Of a stretch of 64,000 nt of DNA, positions 25,201-37,440 are shown in pieces. The DNA is from Stomorhina lunata (lineage: Eukaryota > Arthropoda > Insecta > Diptera > Rhiniidae). The stretch's first letter is position 1. The number at the start of each line of letters is the position of its first letter. The DNA lies in the NCBI GenBank assembly GCA_933228675.1, contig OW121743.1, positions 14,839,224 through 14,903,223 on the forward strand. Direction: 5' to 3'. The notes below the pieces were generated by a model. It saw only the letters and a program-made list of their open reading frames with translations, had not been told where the DNA came from and did no database searches. The position numbers were made by a program, and so were the translations under genes.

Positions 25201-25851
25201 AGACTAAGACATAGACTAAGACATAGTCTAAGACATAGACTAAGACATAGACTAAGACATAGACTAAGACATAGACTAAGACATAGACTAAGACATAGAC
25301 TAAGACATAGACTAAGACATAGTCTAAGACATAGACTAAGACATAGACTAAGACATAGACTAAGACATAGACTAAGACATAGACTAAGACATAGACTAAG
25401 ACATAGACTAAGACATAGACTAAGACATAGACTAAGACATAGACTAAGACATAGACTAAGACATAGACTAAGACATAAACTAAGACATAGACTAAGACAT
25501 AGACTAAGACATAGACTAAGACATAGACTAAGACATAGACTAAGACATAGACTAAGACATAGTCTAAGACATAGACTAAGACATAGACTAAGACATAGAC
25601 TAAGACATAGACTAAGACATAGACTAAGACATAGACTAAGACATAGACTAAGACATAGACTAAGACATAGACTAAGACATAGACTAAGACATAGACTAAG
25701 ACATAGACTAAGACATAGACTAAGACATAGACTAAGACATAGACTAAGACATAGACTAAGACATAGACTAAGACATAGACTAAGACATAGACTAAGACAT
25801 AGACTAAGACATAGTTTTAGACATATACAAAGACATTAACTACGACAAAGA
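22237..25851 (+). repeat. 12-bp satellite (AGACATAGACTA), about 300 copies
   Basis: This is an almost perfect 12-bp array with scattered substitutions that act as markers. The same ordered series of variants (CTTAG, GGCAT, ATAAAC, AAATAG, GATATA, ATAAAC, CTTAG, GAAGAC, GAGTA, ACAAAG) occurs at 22528-22950 and again 732 bp (61 units) later. A partial third copy follows near 24026-24082. Further right, the trio ACATACAC, ATAAAC, AGTCT recurs 324 bp apart, and ATAAAC/AGTCT again 336 bp later. The 517-residue Tyr-Val-Leu minus frame (23531-25084) is an artefact of a 12-bp unit lacking stops. Confidence 0.97.
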
Positions 25852-27455
25852 CTATTATTTATTTCAACTGGATATTATTTATTTCAAAAGGTAATAAATT
25901 TGTTGCTCTTTGCAAAAAATGTTTATAAACATGTTGCTAAGCAAGTGCTTAGCAACATGTTGCAAACTTTTTAAAGAAATATTTTTTACTTTCTGATTTT
26001 AATTTCTTTAAAAACCCAACTTGATTAGTTATGTGCCATGTGTATTTCTAAGTCTTGATCTAAAACTCCTTATTTATATTGTTGTACATGCCCAAGTCTC
26101 ACAATTAGTCAGTTCATAAATGTTTAGCAACATGTTGCTGGTCCATATATCGATTGTATTGTTTCTTAATCGGATTTCGCCATAAATTTTTTTTTACCTA
26201 TTGCACTTTTAGTTTTCTTGCCTTAAGCACGAAGCTGACATTTCCATAGTTATTGCTATGGAAATGTGTTAAATAACTTTATTTACCCTTAACATGCTAA
26301 CCTTAATTTATTAGCTTCTTTAGCTAGAAACTGCCTTTAGCACGTTGCCTTCACTTTGGCTTTAGCTGCTTACCGAAGTTTATTAAGTTTTACATTTTAC
26401 TACTTATTTTTCCACTTATTTTCTATCGGATTTAATATTTATGTTTGTCTCGCCTGTAATATACTGCATTATCATGATTATATTTTATTTTCGATTGCAA
26501 CATTTTACAAGAATTTCTGCAAAAAAAAAGAAAAAACTAAGAATGCAATGAAAGAAGGAAATTGTTGAAAGAATTTCTTTGCTGGCAATTTGAGTTTGAA
26601 GTAAGGAAGGAAGGCTTGATGGCATACAGACTAGCTAAATCAATAAATTCTAAAAATGTTGCAAATAGTAAACTAGAGTAATAAATTGTAGAAAATGGAA
26701 GAAAATTTATTGAAATTAACAAGAAAAACATAGATAAAATCTCTAGATATTACCTAGACAACCTAATGACAGACAAGCATTTAAGCCTGAAGTAAACAGG
26801 AAAAGAAAAAAATATATTTATAGTTGAAAACATTTAATGTTTCTTAAAAAAAAATTAAAGCTTTAACTATTAAAATGCCTTTCATTTTTCAAAAAATCTC
26901 AAGCAACGCAGAAAAGCATGCTACACTTTTAAAGCTTTATTTTTCCGACACAACAACAATAACACAAGCCACAAAAACCTCTACATTCAACACTTGCAGC
27001 GGAAATGCTTTGGTTTCCAACATACACCAGCCAACAAATAAGTAAAAGCAACAAAAACACTGAGAAAAACTAAGAAGAAAAAAACTGCAAAACGGCAGCA
27101 GCAACAATCAGCAAAAACCACGATTTCTTGGCCTAAACAAGAAAAGTAATTAAATCTTGTAAAAGAGTGTAAAAACCGGCAAAAGACAGGAAAATAAAAT
27201 AAAAAAAACAAAAAGGAACCAAAGGAGCCTGTTAAAAGCAACACAAACCGCAGTCAGCACTAAAAACTAGGATAAAATAAAATATTAGCAAATAATGCAA
27301 AAAGGAAATTGCAGTTGGCATAAAAGGGAAACATGAGAAATAACTATAAAAATTTAATGTTTAACGAATTTAAAATTAAATTGATAACTATTTCTTTGAT
27401 TAAAAGGAGCTTCAAATTGAGATGGTCAACATTCTGGCATTAACTAAAAACAAGT
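25852..27455. other. non-repeated AT-rich DNA with GCAACATGTTGC palindromes
   Basis: No gene is recognised; small frames at 26356-26731 and 26987-27244 are compositionally biased and domainless. A hairpin is listed separately. AGCAACATGTTGCT at 26126-26139 is a perfect 14-bp palindrome, also found in the 219-bp satellite downstream and at 31379-31392. Confidence 0.6.
25928..25961. repeat. perfect inverted repeat, 16-bp arms
   Basis: AACATGTTGCTAAGCA (25928-25943) and TGCTTAGCAACATGTT (25946-25961) are exact reverse complements separated by AG. Each arm itself contains the AACATGTT palindrome. It would form a strong hairpin or cruciform next to the end of the 12-bp array. Confidence 0.85.
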
Positions 27456-29310
27456 AAGAGTGTTATATTCGGCTGTGCCGAATCTTATATACCCACCATC
27501 AAGTTGTGCTAAATTTAGAAACATATCTCATATATCTACAAGGGTGCAGCTAATTCAAAATCTGCACCAAAACTGGAAAAATCGCTAAGCTATTTGGTAT
27601 TGTTGGTAAAACCTTTGGACTAAATTAGGTTTCCGTAGCTTTATAGTTCAACATTCAAAAATATTTTAGTGGTTTCCCCAGTATTTACTTTGATCAAAAT
27701 TCGGTCTCATAACCAGGTATAGTTTTACATTAATAAGTTGTTAAATACTTTTCGTTGTGATTAATATGTAGTTAGGCTAAACACGTTAATAGTAATACGA
27801 CAGGTCCATATATTTCGTTATGAGTTCCTAATGCATTCATCATATATAAAGTCTGGGCTGAACATTGATTGATGCCTATATAATTTCATAGGTGCAATCT
27901 TAATATAATGAATGTACCTCCAAATCTTTTTGATTGTAGATATAAAAAGGGGATGTTACATATATAAGAATTATAGCCAAATGTTGACCGATTATAACAA
28001 AATTTTACACACTGGCTGGTATATATAGAGAGCTTATTCTTGCAAAATTTAGTGACCATAGCTATCATAGTTTCTAATTTAATAGCTTTTAACTGGCCTT
28101 TGCTAAAATTTTTGGTTTCCGTGAGTGTTTTTCACATGAAAGCTAAAGTCAAATATGGACTGATTCCTATAAAATTTGATAAACTGATCAAAAATTGCAT
28201 AAAACTTCCCTATTTTAAATTTAATCGTCATAGCTATTACAATTGTATTCAATTTATCAGCATTAATGTGTTTCCCGGGGCGGGGTTATATGGGAGCTCT
28301 AACTAAATTTGAACTGATTTTGTCCATTTTGAACACACATCTTTTTTAAGATATCCAAAATACTTTTGTAAAATTTTGTCTCTCTAGCTCTTTTCGTTAA
28401 GGCGCTATCGAGCTTTTATCTGACGGACAGACGGACATAAACAACCTTTTCTATATGTATTTTTGTGTTTCCATAAGTTTTTCATATGGGAGCTATGGTA
28501 AAATGGTGACCGATTGTGACAAAATTTTGGACACTGGCTGACATTGACATAAGACTTCCTTGTGCTTAATTTAATTTTACTAGCTCTTGTAGTTAAGGAG
28601 CTATCACGATTTTATCTGACGGACAGACGGACATAAATCCCCTTTTCTTTTTGAATTTTTGTGTTTTCGTAAGTTTTTTATATGGGAGCTAGGTCAAATG
28701 GTGACCGATTGCGACAAAATTTTGCACACTGGCTGGCAGTGATATAAGACTTTCTTGTGCTAAATTTAGTGGTTATATCTGTTATACTTTTAGATTTATT
28801 GGCATTTAAGTGTATTTTGGGTGAAATTTAGCCTGTTTTCGTAAGTTTTTTGTATGGGAGCTATGGCTAAATGTGAACCGATTTCAATGAAATTTTATAT
28901 GCTGCCTAGTGCTTATCTAAAACTTCTAGATACCAAATTTTGTCATCATAACTGTCATAATTTGTCATTTATTAGCAAATAAGAGATTAGCCTAGACGAG
29001 GTTATACGGGAGCTATGGCCAAATGCTAACCGATTTTGCCCAATTTCAATACCAAAATTTTCCCATAGATAAAGAATGTTTTTGCTAAGTTTCAGTTAGC
29101 TAGCTCTTTTCGTTTAGACGTTATCGTGATTTCGACAGACAGACAGACAGACAGACGGACAGACAGACGCACATAGCTCAATCGTCTTAGAATTTCATAA
29201 GGATTCAGAATATATATCGTTTTTGATTTTTGAACCAATATTAAGGAAATTACAAACGGAATGACAATCTCAATATACCCCCCATTCTTTTTGATGGTGG
29301 GTATAAAACT
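27456..29310 (+). mobile_element. 1.85-kb dispersed repeat with inverted ends
   Basis: TATACCCACCATCAA (27488-27502) and its exact reverse complement (29291-29305) bound the element. TTCGGC/GCCGAA forms a small hairpin just inside the left edge (27469-27483). The interior holds about five diverged copies of a module of about 190 bp: GGGAGCTATGG, then ACCGATTNNNACAAAATTTT, GCACACTGGCTGG, ATAAGACTT, TTGTGCTAAATTTA (starts near 27970, 28490, 28690, 28860 and 29010). GACGGACAGACGGACATA tracts occur at 28415 and 28613, and a CAGA tract at 29130-29175. No transposase is present. The right end matches 8655-8783 inverted, so this is a multi-copy family. It resembles long dispersed repeats common in fly genomes; its class is uncertain. 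Confidence 0.75.
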
Positions 29311-29335
29311 GAAAAAAAAACTTCTACCGATACCT

Positions 29336-31258
29336 ATAGCAGTTAGAACATTTTACCACAATGTTGCCAGGAAATAATCAATGCATTATTTTCTGGCAAC
29401 ATTGTTTAGAAACATGTTGCTAACAATTTCCTTTAAAACGTTTTTAGAATTTCTTCCTAAAATTTTAAATTATAAACCAAATTTATAAAACAAATTTATT
29501 TTTCTTTAGCAACATGTTGCAAGAAGTGCGAATAGAAACATTTTGTGATTACTTATATCAGTTAGAACATTTTACCACAATGTTGCCAATAAATAATCAA
29601 AACATTATTTCCTTGCAACATTGTTTAGAAACATGTTGCTAACAATTTCCTTTAAAAAGTTTTTAGTATTTCTTCCTAAAATTTTAAATTATAAACTAAA
29701 TTTATAAAACAATTTTTTTTTCTTAAGCAACATGTTGCTTACTTATATCAGATAGAACATTTTACCACAATATTGTCAATAAATAATCAATGCATTATTT
29801 CCTGGCAACATTGTTTAGAATCATGTTGCTAACAATTTCCTTTAAAAAGTTTTAGGTATTTCTTCCTAAAATTTTAAATTATAAACCAAATTTATAAAAC
29901 AAATTCATTTTTCTTTAGCAATATGTTGCAAGAAGTGCGAATAGAAACATTTTGTGATTACTTATATCAGTTAGAACATTTTACCACAATCTTGCCAATA
30001 AGTAATCAATGCACTATTTCCTGGCAATATTGTTTAGAATCATGTTGCTAACAATTTCCTTTAAAAAGTTTTAGGTATTTCTTCCTAAAATTTTAAATTA
30101 TAAACCAAATTTATAAAACAAATTTATTTTTCTTTAGCAATATGTTGCAAGAAGTGCGAATAGAAACATTTTGTGATTACTTATATCAGTTAGAACATTT
30201 TACCACAATGTTGCCAGGAAATAATCAATGCATTATTTCCTGGCAATATTGTTTAGAAACATGTTGCTAACAATTTCCTTTAAAAAGTTTTTAGTATTTC
30301 TTTCTAAAAATTTAAATTATAAACAAAATTTATAAAATAAATTTGTTTTTCTTTAGCAACATGTTGCAAGAAGTGCGAATAGAAACATTTTGTGATTACT
30401 TATATCAGTTAGAACATTTTACCACAATGTTGTCAATAAATAATCAATGCATTATTTCCTGGCAACATTGTTTAGAAACATGTTGCTAACAATTTTCTTA
30501 AAAATTTTTTTTGTATTTCTTTCTCAAAATTTAAATTATAAACCAAATTTAGAAAACAAATTTTTTTTCTTTAGCAACATGTTGCTTACTTATATCAGTA
30601 GAACATTTTACCACAATGTTGCCAGAAAATAATCAATGCATTATTTCCGGGCAACACTGTTTAGAAACATGTTGCTAACAATTTCCTTTAAAAAGTTTTT
30701 AGTATTTCTTTCTAAAAATTTAAATTATAAACCAAATTTATGAAACAAATTTCTTTTTCTTTAGCAACATGTTGCAAGAAGTGCGAATAGAAACATTTTG
30801 TGATTACTTATATCAGTTAGAACATTTTACCACAATGTTGCCAGGAAATAATCAATGCATTATTTTCTGGCAACATTGTTTAGAAACATGTTGCTAACAA
30901 TTTTCTTTAAAAAGTTTTTAGTATTTCTTCCTAAAATTTTAAATTATAAACCAAATTTATAAAACAAATTTATTTTTCTTTTGCAACATGTTGCAAGAAG
31001 TGCGAATAGAAACATGTTGTGATTACTTATATCAGTTAGAACATTTTACCACAATATTGCCAATAAATAATCAATGCATTATTTCCTGGCAACATTGTTT
31101 AGAAACATGTTGCTAACAATTTTCTTTAAAAAGTGTTTATTTGTAGTGTATTTCTTTCTAAAAATTTAAATTATAAACCAAATTTATAAAAAAAAAAATT
31201 GTCTTTTTCTTTAGCAACATGTGGCAAGAAGTGCGAATAGCAACATTTTGTGATTACA
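29336..31258 (+). repeat. 219/190-bp satellite, about nine units
   Basis: The anchor TTAGAACATTTTACCACAAT recurs at about 29342, 29561, 29751, 29970, 30189, 30408, 30598, 30816 and 31035. Most units are 219 bp. Two are about 190 bp and lack the AAGAAGTGCGAATAG-containing segment, jumping from GCAACATGTTGC straight to TTACTTATATCAG. Each unit has a hairpin with 21-bp arms around CAATGC (best seen at 30832-30852 with 30859-30879, one mismatch) and one or two AACATGTTGC palindromes. Confidence 0.93.
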
Positions 31259-33572
31259 AGCAATGTAGTAAAATTTTGAGGACAGAATTCAGAGAGACAA
31301 AGCAGACTGCATATATAACTGAAAATTAATGTGAAGACTATTACTTATATTGTTCTGAAATGTTGTAAGCAAATGTTTAGCAACATGTTGCTTATAATTT
31401 TCTGTTTTAAAAGCAATATTTTTTTGCACATTTCTCCACAATTCTGTCTTTTTAATCAAATTCATAATTCTGTTGCCAAAAATATACTATAACACAATAA
31501 TTTCATTAATTCTTGGCAACATTCTTCCACTAAAGAAAACTGTAGTTTTAAACCGATTTGATAGTCAGACAAGCCAAACATGAATAATATTAAAATAAAT
31601 TACAGCAGCTGAAGCCTCATACATTCTATTATTTTGTTACAAGTTGTTTTGACCCTAATTATTGTTGCCACACATGTTGCCTGGGATTTACATTCATTAA
31701 ATTTATATTCTAATATGGCCTTAAACTTCCTTTTAGAGCAAGTCTATGAATATTTAAGGTATTTAAAATTTCTTCGTTTTCCTTATTTGTTATTTGGTTA
31801 TGGTTTACAAAATTTCTTGAAATATAATTTACTTTAACTATTTCCCCTTTTCAAAAACTTCTCAAACTTTGGCTACTTTTTGAGGTTTCGTCCTTGTTGC
31901 TGCTCATCGTTTTGTTATTTATACAATGACACTAGAATTTCTTAAGAATTCTATTAAACTAAAATGAAATTTTCTAAACTATCTACTGCACAACTCCAAG
32001 TGCTAAACTTTTTAATGGTAATCAAGTTTTTTTTTTGGTGAAAAAAAAAAATATTCAGCAAAAAATTGTATATGTCGAGAAAATCCTTAAATATGTTAGT
32101 ATTTTTAAACTCCTGAAAAAAAAAACTTATATTTATAAATATTGTACTTAACTACTTATATTTTCAAAAGTAAGCACTTTTATGCTGCACTAGCATTGCA
32201 CTATGGGGTGGAAGAATATTTTTTAGGAATGAAACTTAAACTTCAGGCCAGTCGCTTGTCAAACTAATGGAAATAAGATAGTAAGAGATTACTCAAATTT
32301 TTCTTGAAGGGTATATTACTTATTTCCCTATAATTTCTCTCCTCTGCGATCTGAGATGGCCGGTATTAAGGCTTAACATATCAAACAGAATAGGCGCTAT
32401 GGAGAGACATTTCCAAAAAATCAAAATTTTTCAAATTGTTAATTTCATTTTAGAATGTATTATAAGATCTCAAATCAAACTTAACTATTGCCATATGGAA
32501 ACATTTGAAATATATTTTTATTAATTCAATTTCAATTACTTTGATCAAAACTTATTATAAAAAACTTAAATTTTTAAACATATTTCACAGAAAGCTTTAT
32601 TCTCCCTCATTGTGCATCGTTAGAGTTAAATGCTTTAACTTTTCAAGAATAACAAAATATTTTTTTCTTAATTTTCTTGAAGTCCTCAAAAAAAAATACA
32701 AATTTTATATGTAAGAAACCAGAAGAAATATTTTATAAAAGGCGTTGAAGTATGAATAAACTTTAAGAAAAGACATTTTCGAAATGTCTTTAAATTTATT
32801 AAACATAGAAATTAAATTTAGGGCAATTAAATTTTTTAGGAAAGAAAATTTAAAATTTAGCAGATAAGATAATTTTCACAAAAATTTTCAATAATTTAGT
32901 CATTTTTGTTTCTGTTATTTTTAAGGGTTAAATTCTGGTATTAAATTTTTTTGAGGCCCTATGCTCAAGTAGGAGTGAAGGATAACAGAAGATTAAATTT
33001 ATTGATTTTAATTATTTTTAATCCAAATCCCTAAAAGTATACTTAACAGTCTTCTACAAATTATTATCCATTGTAATCTATTGTAATATTGAATATGCCT
33101 CCCGGCATATTTTTTTCAACAATTGTGCTGCATGCTTTTGGGGGATATTGAATAATATATGATGCCTTAAAATGATAACATTTTATACTTTTTTGTCAAA
33201 TACTTCCTTTATTGTGAAAGAGTAGCATTAAAGCTAATTGTTTGAATAAGCAAACGGACATTTTAAGCCTTCAGATTTTATAAATTTCCTAGCAATGAGA
33301 GAATTTTAAGCATCCCAAAAGTATGCTACAGAATATTTACACTGAACTTTGTAATGCTATCGGTTAGAGAGATTAGGTCCAATTTTTTTTTCTTTTGTTA
33401 CACTCTTTTGTCTTATGAATTTAAAGAGCACCGAATACATATTTTCAATTCATTTAATCTTAATAGTTTTTGGAATAAATAAATTCTATAATAAATTAGC
33501 TGTACTCGTCATTACACAAATTTCCAATTAATTTTAAATCCATTTATTGATTTTGTTCGATCAACTCATAAC
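31259..33572. other. non-repeated AT-rich DNA, no gene seen
   Basis: The left end still carries isolated AGCAACATGTTGCT motifs (31379-31392). Short frames at 31634-31837 and 32505-32714 have no domain support. CCCAAAAGTATGCTAC at about 33316 is one of several dispersed GCATACTTTTAG motifs. Nothing else is supported. Confidence 0.6.
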
Positions 33573-34121
33573 AAAATGCATAGTTTACTATTCAATTCAA
33601 TTTGAATAATTTCAAGTGGCGCCATCTATCGAAAATTACTCTAAAAAATTTAGAATCCCACTCTTTTCATAGGCAAGAACTTTGCTAAAATTCAATTCGT
33701 GATCAAATGCACAGTTTACGATTTAATTTATTTTGAGTAATTTTCAGTGGCGCCACCTTTCGATAATTGGTCATACCAACTAAAAAACATTTGTCGACTC
33801 ATGCTCAAAAGATTTGTTAAAGATCATAGCATGATCAATTGCACAGTTTACGATTTAATTAATTTTGGGTAATTTTAGTAGCGCCACCTGTCGAAAATTG
33901 GTCAAACCAACTTAAAAACCTCTGTCGGCTTACGTGCAACAAATTTGCTTAAGATCATAGCATGATCAATTGCTCAGTTTACGATTTAATTAATTTTAAG
34001 TAATTTTTAGTAGCGCCACCTGTCGCAAATTGGTCGTACTAACTTAGAAAGCTTCATTGGCTCATACGCAACAACTTTGCATGATCAAATGACTCAAATG
34101 TCCCACCTGTTGCAACTTGGA
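33573..34121 (+). repeat. 131-bp tandem repeat, about four diverged units
   Basis: CAGTTTACGATTTAATT followed by AATTTT, GGCGCCACCT and TCGAAAATTGGTC recurs with anchors near 33581, 33713, 33845 and 33976. Units differ by about 10-20%. The GTGGCGCCAC motif is palindromic in several of them. Confidence 0.8.
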
Positions 34122-35965
34122 CATATGAGTCATCCTTAAACTGTTGAGTCATCCTAAAACTGTTAAGTCTTCCTAAAACTGCTGAGAAATCCTTAATCTT
34201 TTGAGTCATCCTAAAACAGCTGAGTCATTAAAAAAAAATGTAAATGACATGTTTGGAAATTTTTCGCTTTAAGGTTCAAAAAGATTAAAAAAGAAAAAAT
34301 ATTTATGAACTGCTGAGTCATCCTACAACGGTTTAGTTATCTTTTAACTGCTAATAAAGTGCTGAGTCATCCTAAAACTGTTGAGTCGTTATGAAACTGC
34401 TAAGTCATTCTCAAACTGCTGAGTCATCCTCAAACTGCTGAGTCATCTTAAAACTTCCAAGAAATTCTAAAGCATCTGAGTCATCCTTAAACTGCTGAGT
34501 CATCCTAAAACTGTTGAGTCTTCCTAAGACTGCTGAGAAATCCTTAAACTTTTGAGTCATCCTAAAACAGCTGAGTCATTTAAAAAAATATAAATGACAT
34601 GTTTGGAAATTTTTCGCTTTAAGGTTCAAAAAGGTTAAAAAAGAAAAACTGTTTATGAACTGCTGAGTCATCCTAAAACGGTTTAGTTATCTTTTAACTG
34701 CTAATAAAGTGCTGAGTCATCCTAAAACTGCTGAGTCGTTATGAAACTGCTGAGTCATTCTCAAACTGCTGAGTTATCCTCAAACTGCTGAGTCATCTTT
34801 AAACTGCCAAGCCATTGTAAAACATCTGAGTCATCCTAAAACTGCTAAATCATAATAAAACTGTTGAGTCATCCTAAAACTGCTGAGCCACCCTAAAACT
34901 GCCAAGCCATTGTAAAACATCTGAGTCATCCTAAAACTGTTGAGTCATCCTAAAACTGTTAAGTCTTCCTAAAACTGCTGAGAAATCCTTAAACTTTTGA
35001 GTCATCCTAAAAGAGTTGAGTCATTTAAAAAATATAAATGACATGTTTGGAAATTTTTCGCTTTAAGGTTCAAAAAGGGTAAAAAAGAAAAATTATTTAT
35101 GAACTGCTGAGTCATCCTAAAACGGTTTAGTTGTCTTTTAACTGCTATTAAAGTGCTGAGTCATCCTAAACCTACTGAGTCGTTATGAAACTGCTGAGTC
35201 ATCCTAAAACTGCTGAGTCATCCTAAAACTGCCAAGCCATTGTAAAACATCTGAGTCATCCTAAAACTGCTAAATCATCTTAAAACTGCTGAGTCATCCT
35301 AAAACTGCTGAGCCACCCTAAAACTGCCAAGTCATTGTAAAACATCTGAGTCATCCTTAAACTGCTGAGTCATCCTAAAACTGTTGAGTCTTCCTAAAAC
35401 TGCTGAGAAATCCTTAAACTTTTGAGTCATCCTAAAATAGCTGAGTCATTTAAAGAAATATAAATGACATGTTTGAAAATTTTTCGCTTTAAGGTTCAAA
35501 AAGGGTAAAAAAAGAAAAATATTTATGAACTGCTGAGTCATCCTACAACGGTTTAGTTGTCTTTTAACTGCTAATAAATTTCTGAGTCATCCAAACCTGC
35601 TGAGTCGTTTTGAAACTGCTGAGTCATCCTAAAACTGCTGAGTCATCCTCAAACTGCTGAGTTATCTGAAAACTGCCAAGCCATTGCAAAACATCTGAGT
35701 CATCCTAAAATTGCTAAATCATCTTAAAACTGCTGAGTCATCCTAGAACTGCTGAGCCACCCTAAAACTGCCAAGTCGTTGTAAAACATCTGAGTCATTC
35801 TAAAACTGCTGAGTCATCCTAAAACTACTGAGCCGTCCTAAAACAGCTGAGTCATCCTAAAACTGTGAAGCCATTGTAAAACGTCTGAGTCATCCTAAAA
35901 CTGCTGAGTCATCCTTAAACAGCTAAGTCATCATAAAATGCTAAATTATCTCAAAATGCTAAGTC
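34122..35965 (+). repeat. 19-bp repeat CTGCTGAGTCATCCTAAAA with four higher-order blocks
   Basis: Dozens of 19-bp units carry TGCTGAGTCAT or close variants. A longer interruption (AAATGACATGTTTGG, TTTTTCGCTTTAAGGTTC, then TTATGAACTGCTGAG) recurs at about 34242, 34592, 35036 and 35462. This shows that blocks of about 350-445 bp were duplicated as units. The core TGAGTCA is the AP-1 consensus, and TGCTGAGTCAT matches the NF-E2/CNC-Maf consensus; any binding is inference. Confidence 0.93.
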
Positions 35966-36825
35966 TAAGTCGCCGCATTCGATATCGATCAAAGTGCATG
36001 ATATTTCAAAAACATTTATGTAGCATACTTTTAGGTTAATCCAAATAATATATAACATTAGAGTGCCAGTAGTTGGATTTGTTCGAAATGCTAAAAAATA
36101 TAATCCCTTAAAATTTTGAGGTCAATCGGATGGGGCGAAAGAGTGCCCATGGCCCGCCCAAAATTGCAAAATATCTGATTTTTTACTTTGATTATAAATA
36201 ACTTAATTAATACTTAAGAATAAAAAAATTCCAAAGTAAGTCATGATTTACAGTCCTATGGCCTGTAAGTACTAAATAGCTGAGTTTTGTCAAAATATTA
36301 TCAAATTTACTTAGTTGTTTTCATATTAGAAAATTTTACTTTTTCCTCAGTTCGGTTTCAAAAATAATTTTTTGATTTTTTGAAAATTTGTTTAACAATT
36401 ATTACAAATTATAAATTATCGTTTCAGATTCATAAAAGAAACAAATAAGAAAATAATATACAGAAAAAATGGTGTCGATATCTTGAACCGTTTCGACGTA
36501 CCTATGATTTGAAATCTTAGTATTTCGCGAAAATTAAATTTGTTAGTCATAATTTGATTATAGCTTGTTAAAATAATACCTAAGTCCAATTTTAATAAAA
36601 TTTATAATGAATATATTTGCTCAATGTGTGGAGAATGTATAAGGTAATGTTTTTTTTTAATATTATAAAAGTTTAACACTTTTTTTACGGGGTCAAAGTT
36701 CAAATTATTTTTGTTTAATTTTCCATAGAAAAATGACACAATATTAAAAATCTATTAACGAATTTTAATCCAAATGCAAAAAAGTATTTATTTTTATATA
36801 ACTCTGTTCTTTTTTTTTTTGTCTA

Positions 36826-36893
36826 TAAGTAGAGCAACATGTTTCTCTTCTTTGCTGTAAAGAGCAGAGCAACATTTTGCTCTTTTATCAATC

Positions 36894-36930
<37 letters not shown>

Positions 36931-37208
36931 GCTGTTAACTTTAGATAATCCATTTGTACAACGTATGGGTAAGTGTGTTCTTGATCATGTGAGAATGTAT
37001 TGGAACATGCATGAACATTCGCAAGCCTCATTGTTAGTGTAATTGACGATGGCAGCTCTTTGTTTAGATCTGCAGAAAATTCCTCTCTTCTCTACTATAA
37101 GAGGCTGACGAACTGATATCGTGGCAGAGTTTTAATTGAGACGCGTATAATAGAACAGTGATGCTAAGAATATTTGTAAAGCAAAAAGTTTGTTTAGAGT
37201 TTTTGTGA
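36826..37208 (+). mobile_element. LTR-like dispersed sequence, copy 2
   Basis: This aligns with 14015-14400 in the same orientation. It has a longer CT microsatellite (36896-36928), CTACTATAAGAGG in the TATA-like position and the shared TTTTAATTGAGACGCGTATAA. Homology stops near 37205, where satellite D units begin, so the 3' part present in copy 1 is missing here. Confidence 0.5.
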
Positions 37209-37440
37209 GAAATATTTCAACAGAAAATCATATGTTGTCAAAGATTTTCTATAAAAAATCAAATGTTGCCAAAATTTTTCTATTGAAAATCATAAGTTGC
37301 CAAAGATTTTCTATAGAAAATCATATGTTGCTTAAGATTTTTTATAGAAAATCATATATTGCCAATGATTTTCGATAGAAAATCATATGTTGCCAAAGAT
37401 TTCAATATAAAATATTAAAGATTTCAACAGAACTTCATAT
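37206..37440 (+). repeat. 31-bp satellite D, outlying block of about seven units
   Basis: Units have the TTTTCTATAGAAAA core with linker TCATATGTTGCCAAAGA. This 226-bp block has the same ordered set of variant units as blocks at about 39957-40180 and 40492-40718: a TTCAACAG start, AAATGTTGCC, a TTTCTATTG unit, TTTTTTATAG, TTTTCGATAG, then TTTCAATATAA. It is therefore a displaced copy of a higher-order repeat. The positive-frame peptide at 37190-37378 is an artefact. Confidence 0.9.

Noticed and set aside
27886..28306. Two small frames inside the 27456-29310 dispersed repeat
   Set aside because: They cross the internal modules of a non-coding repeat and share no similarity between module copies at protein level.
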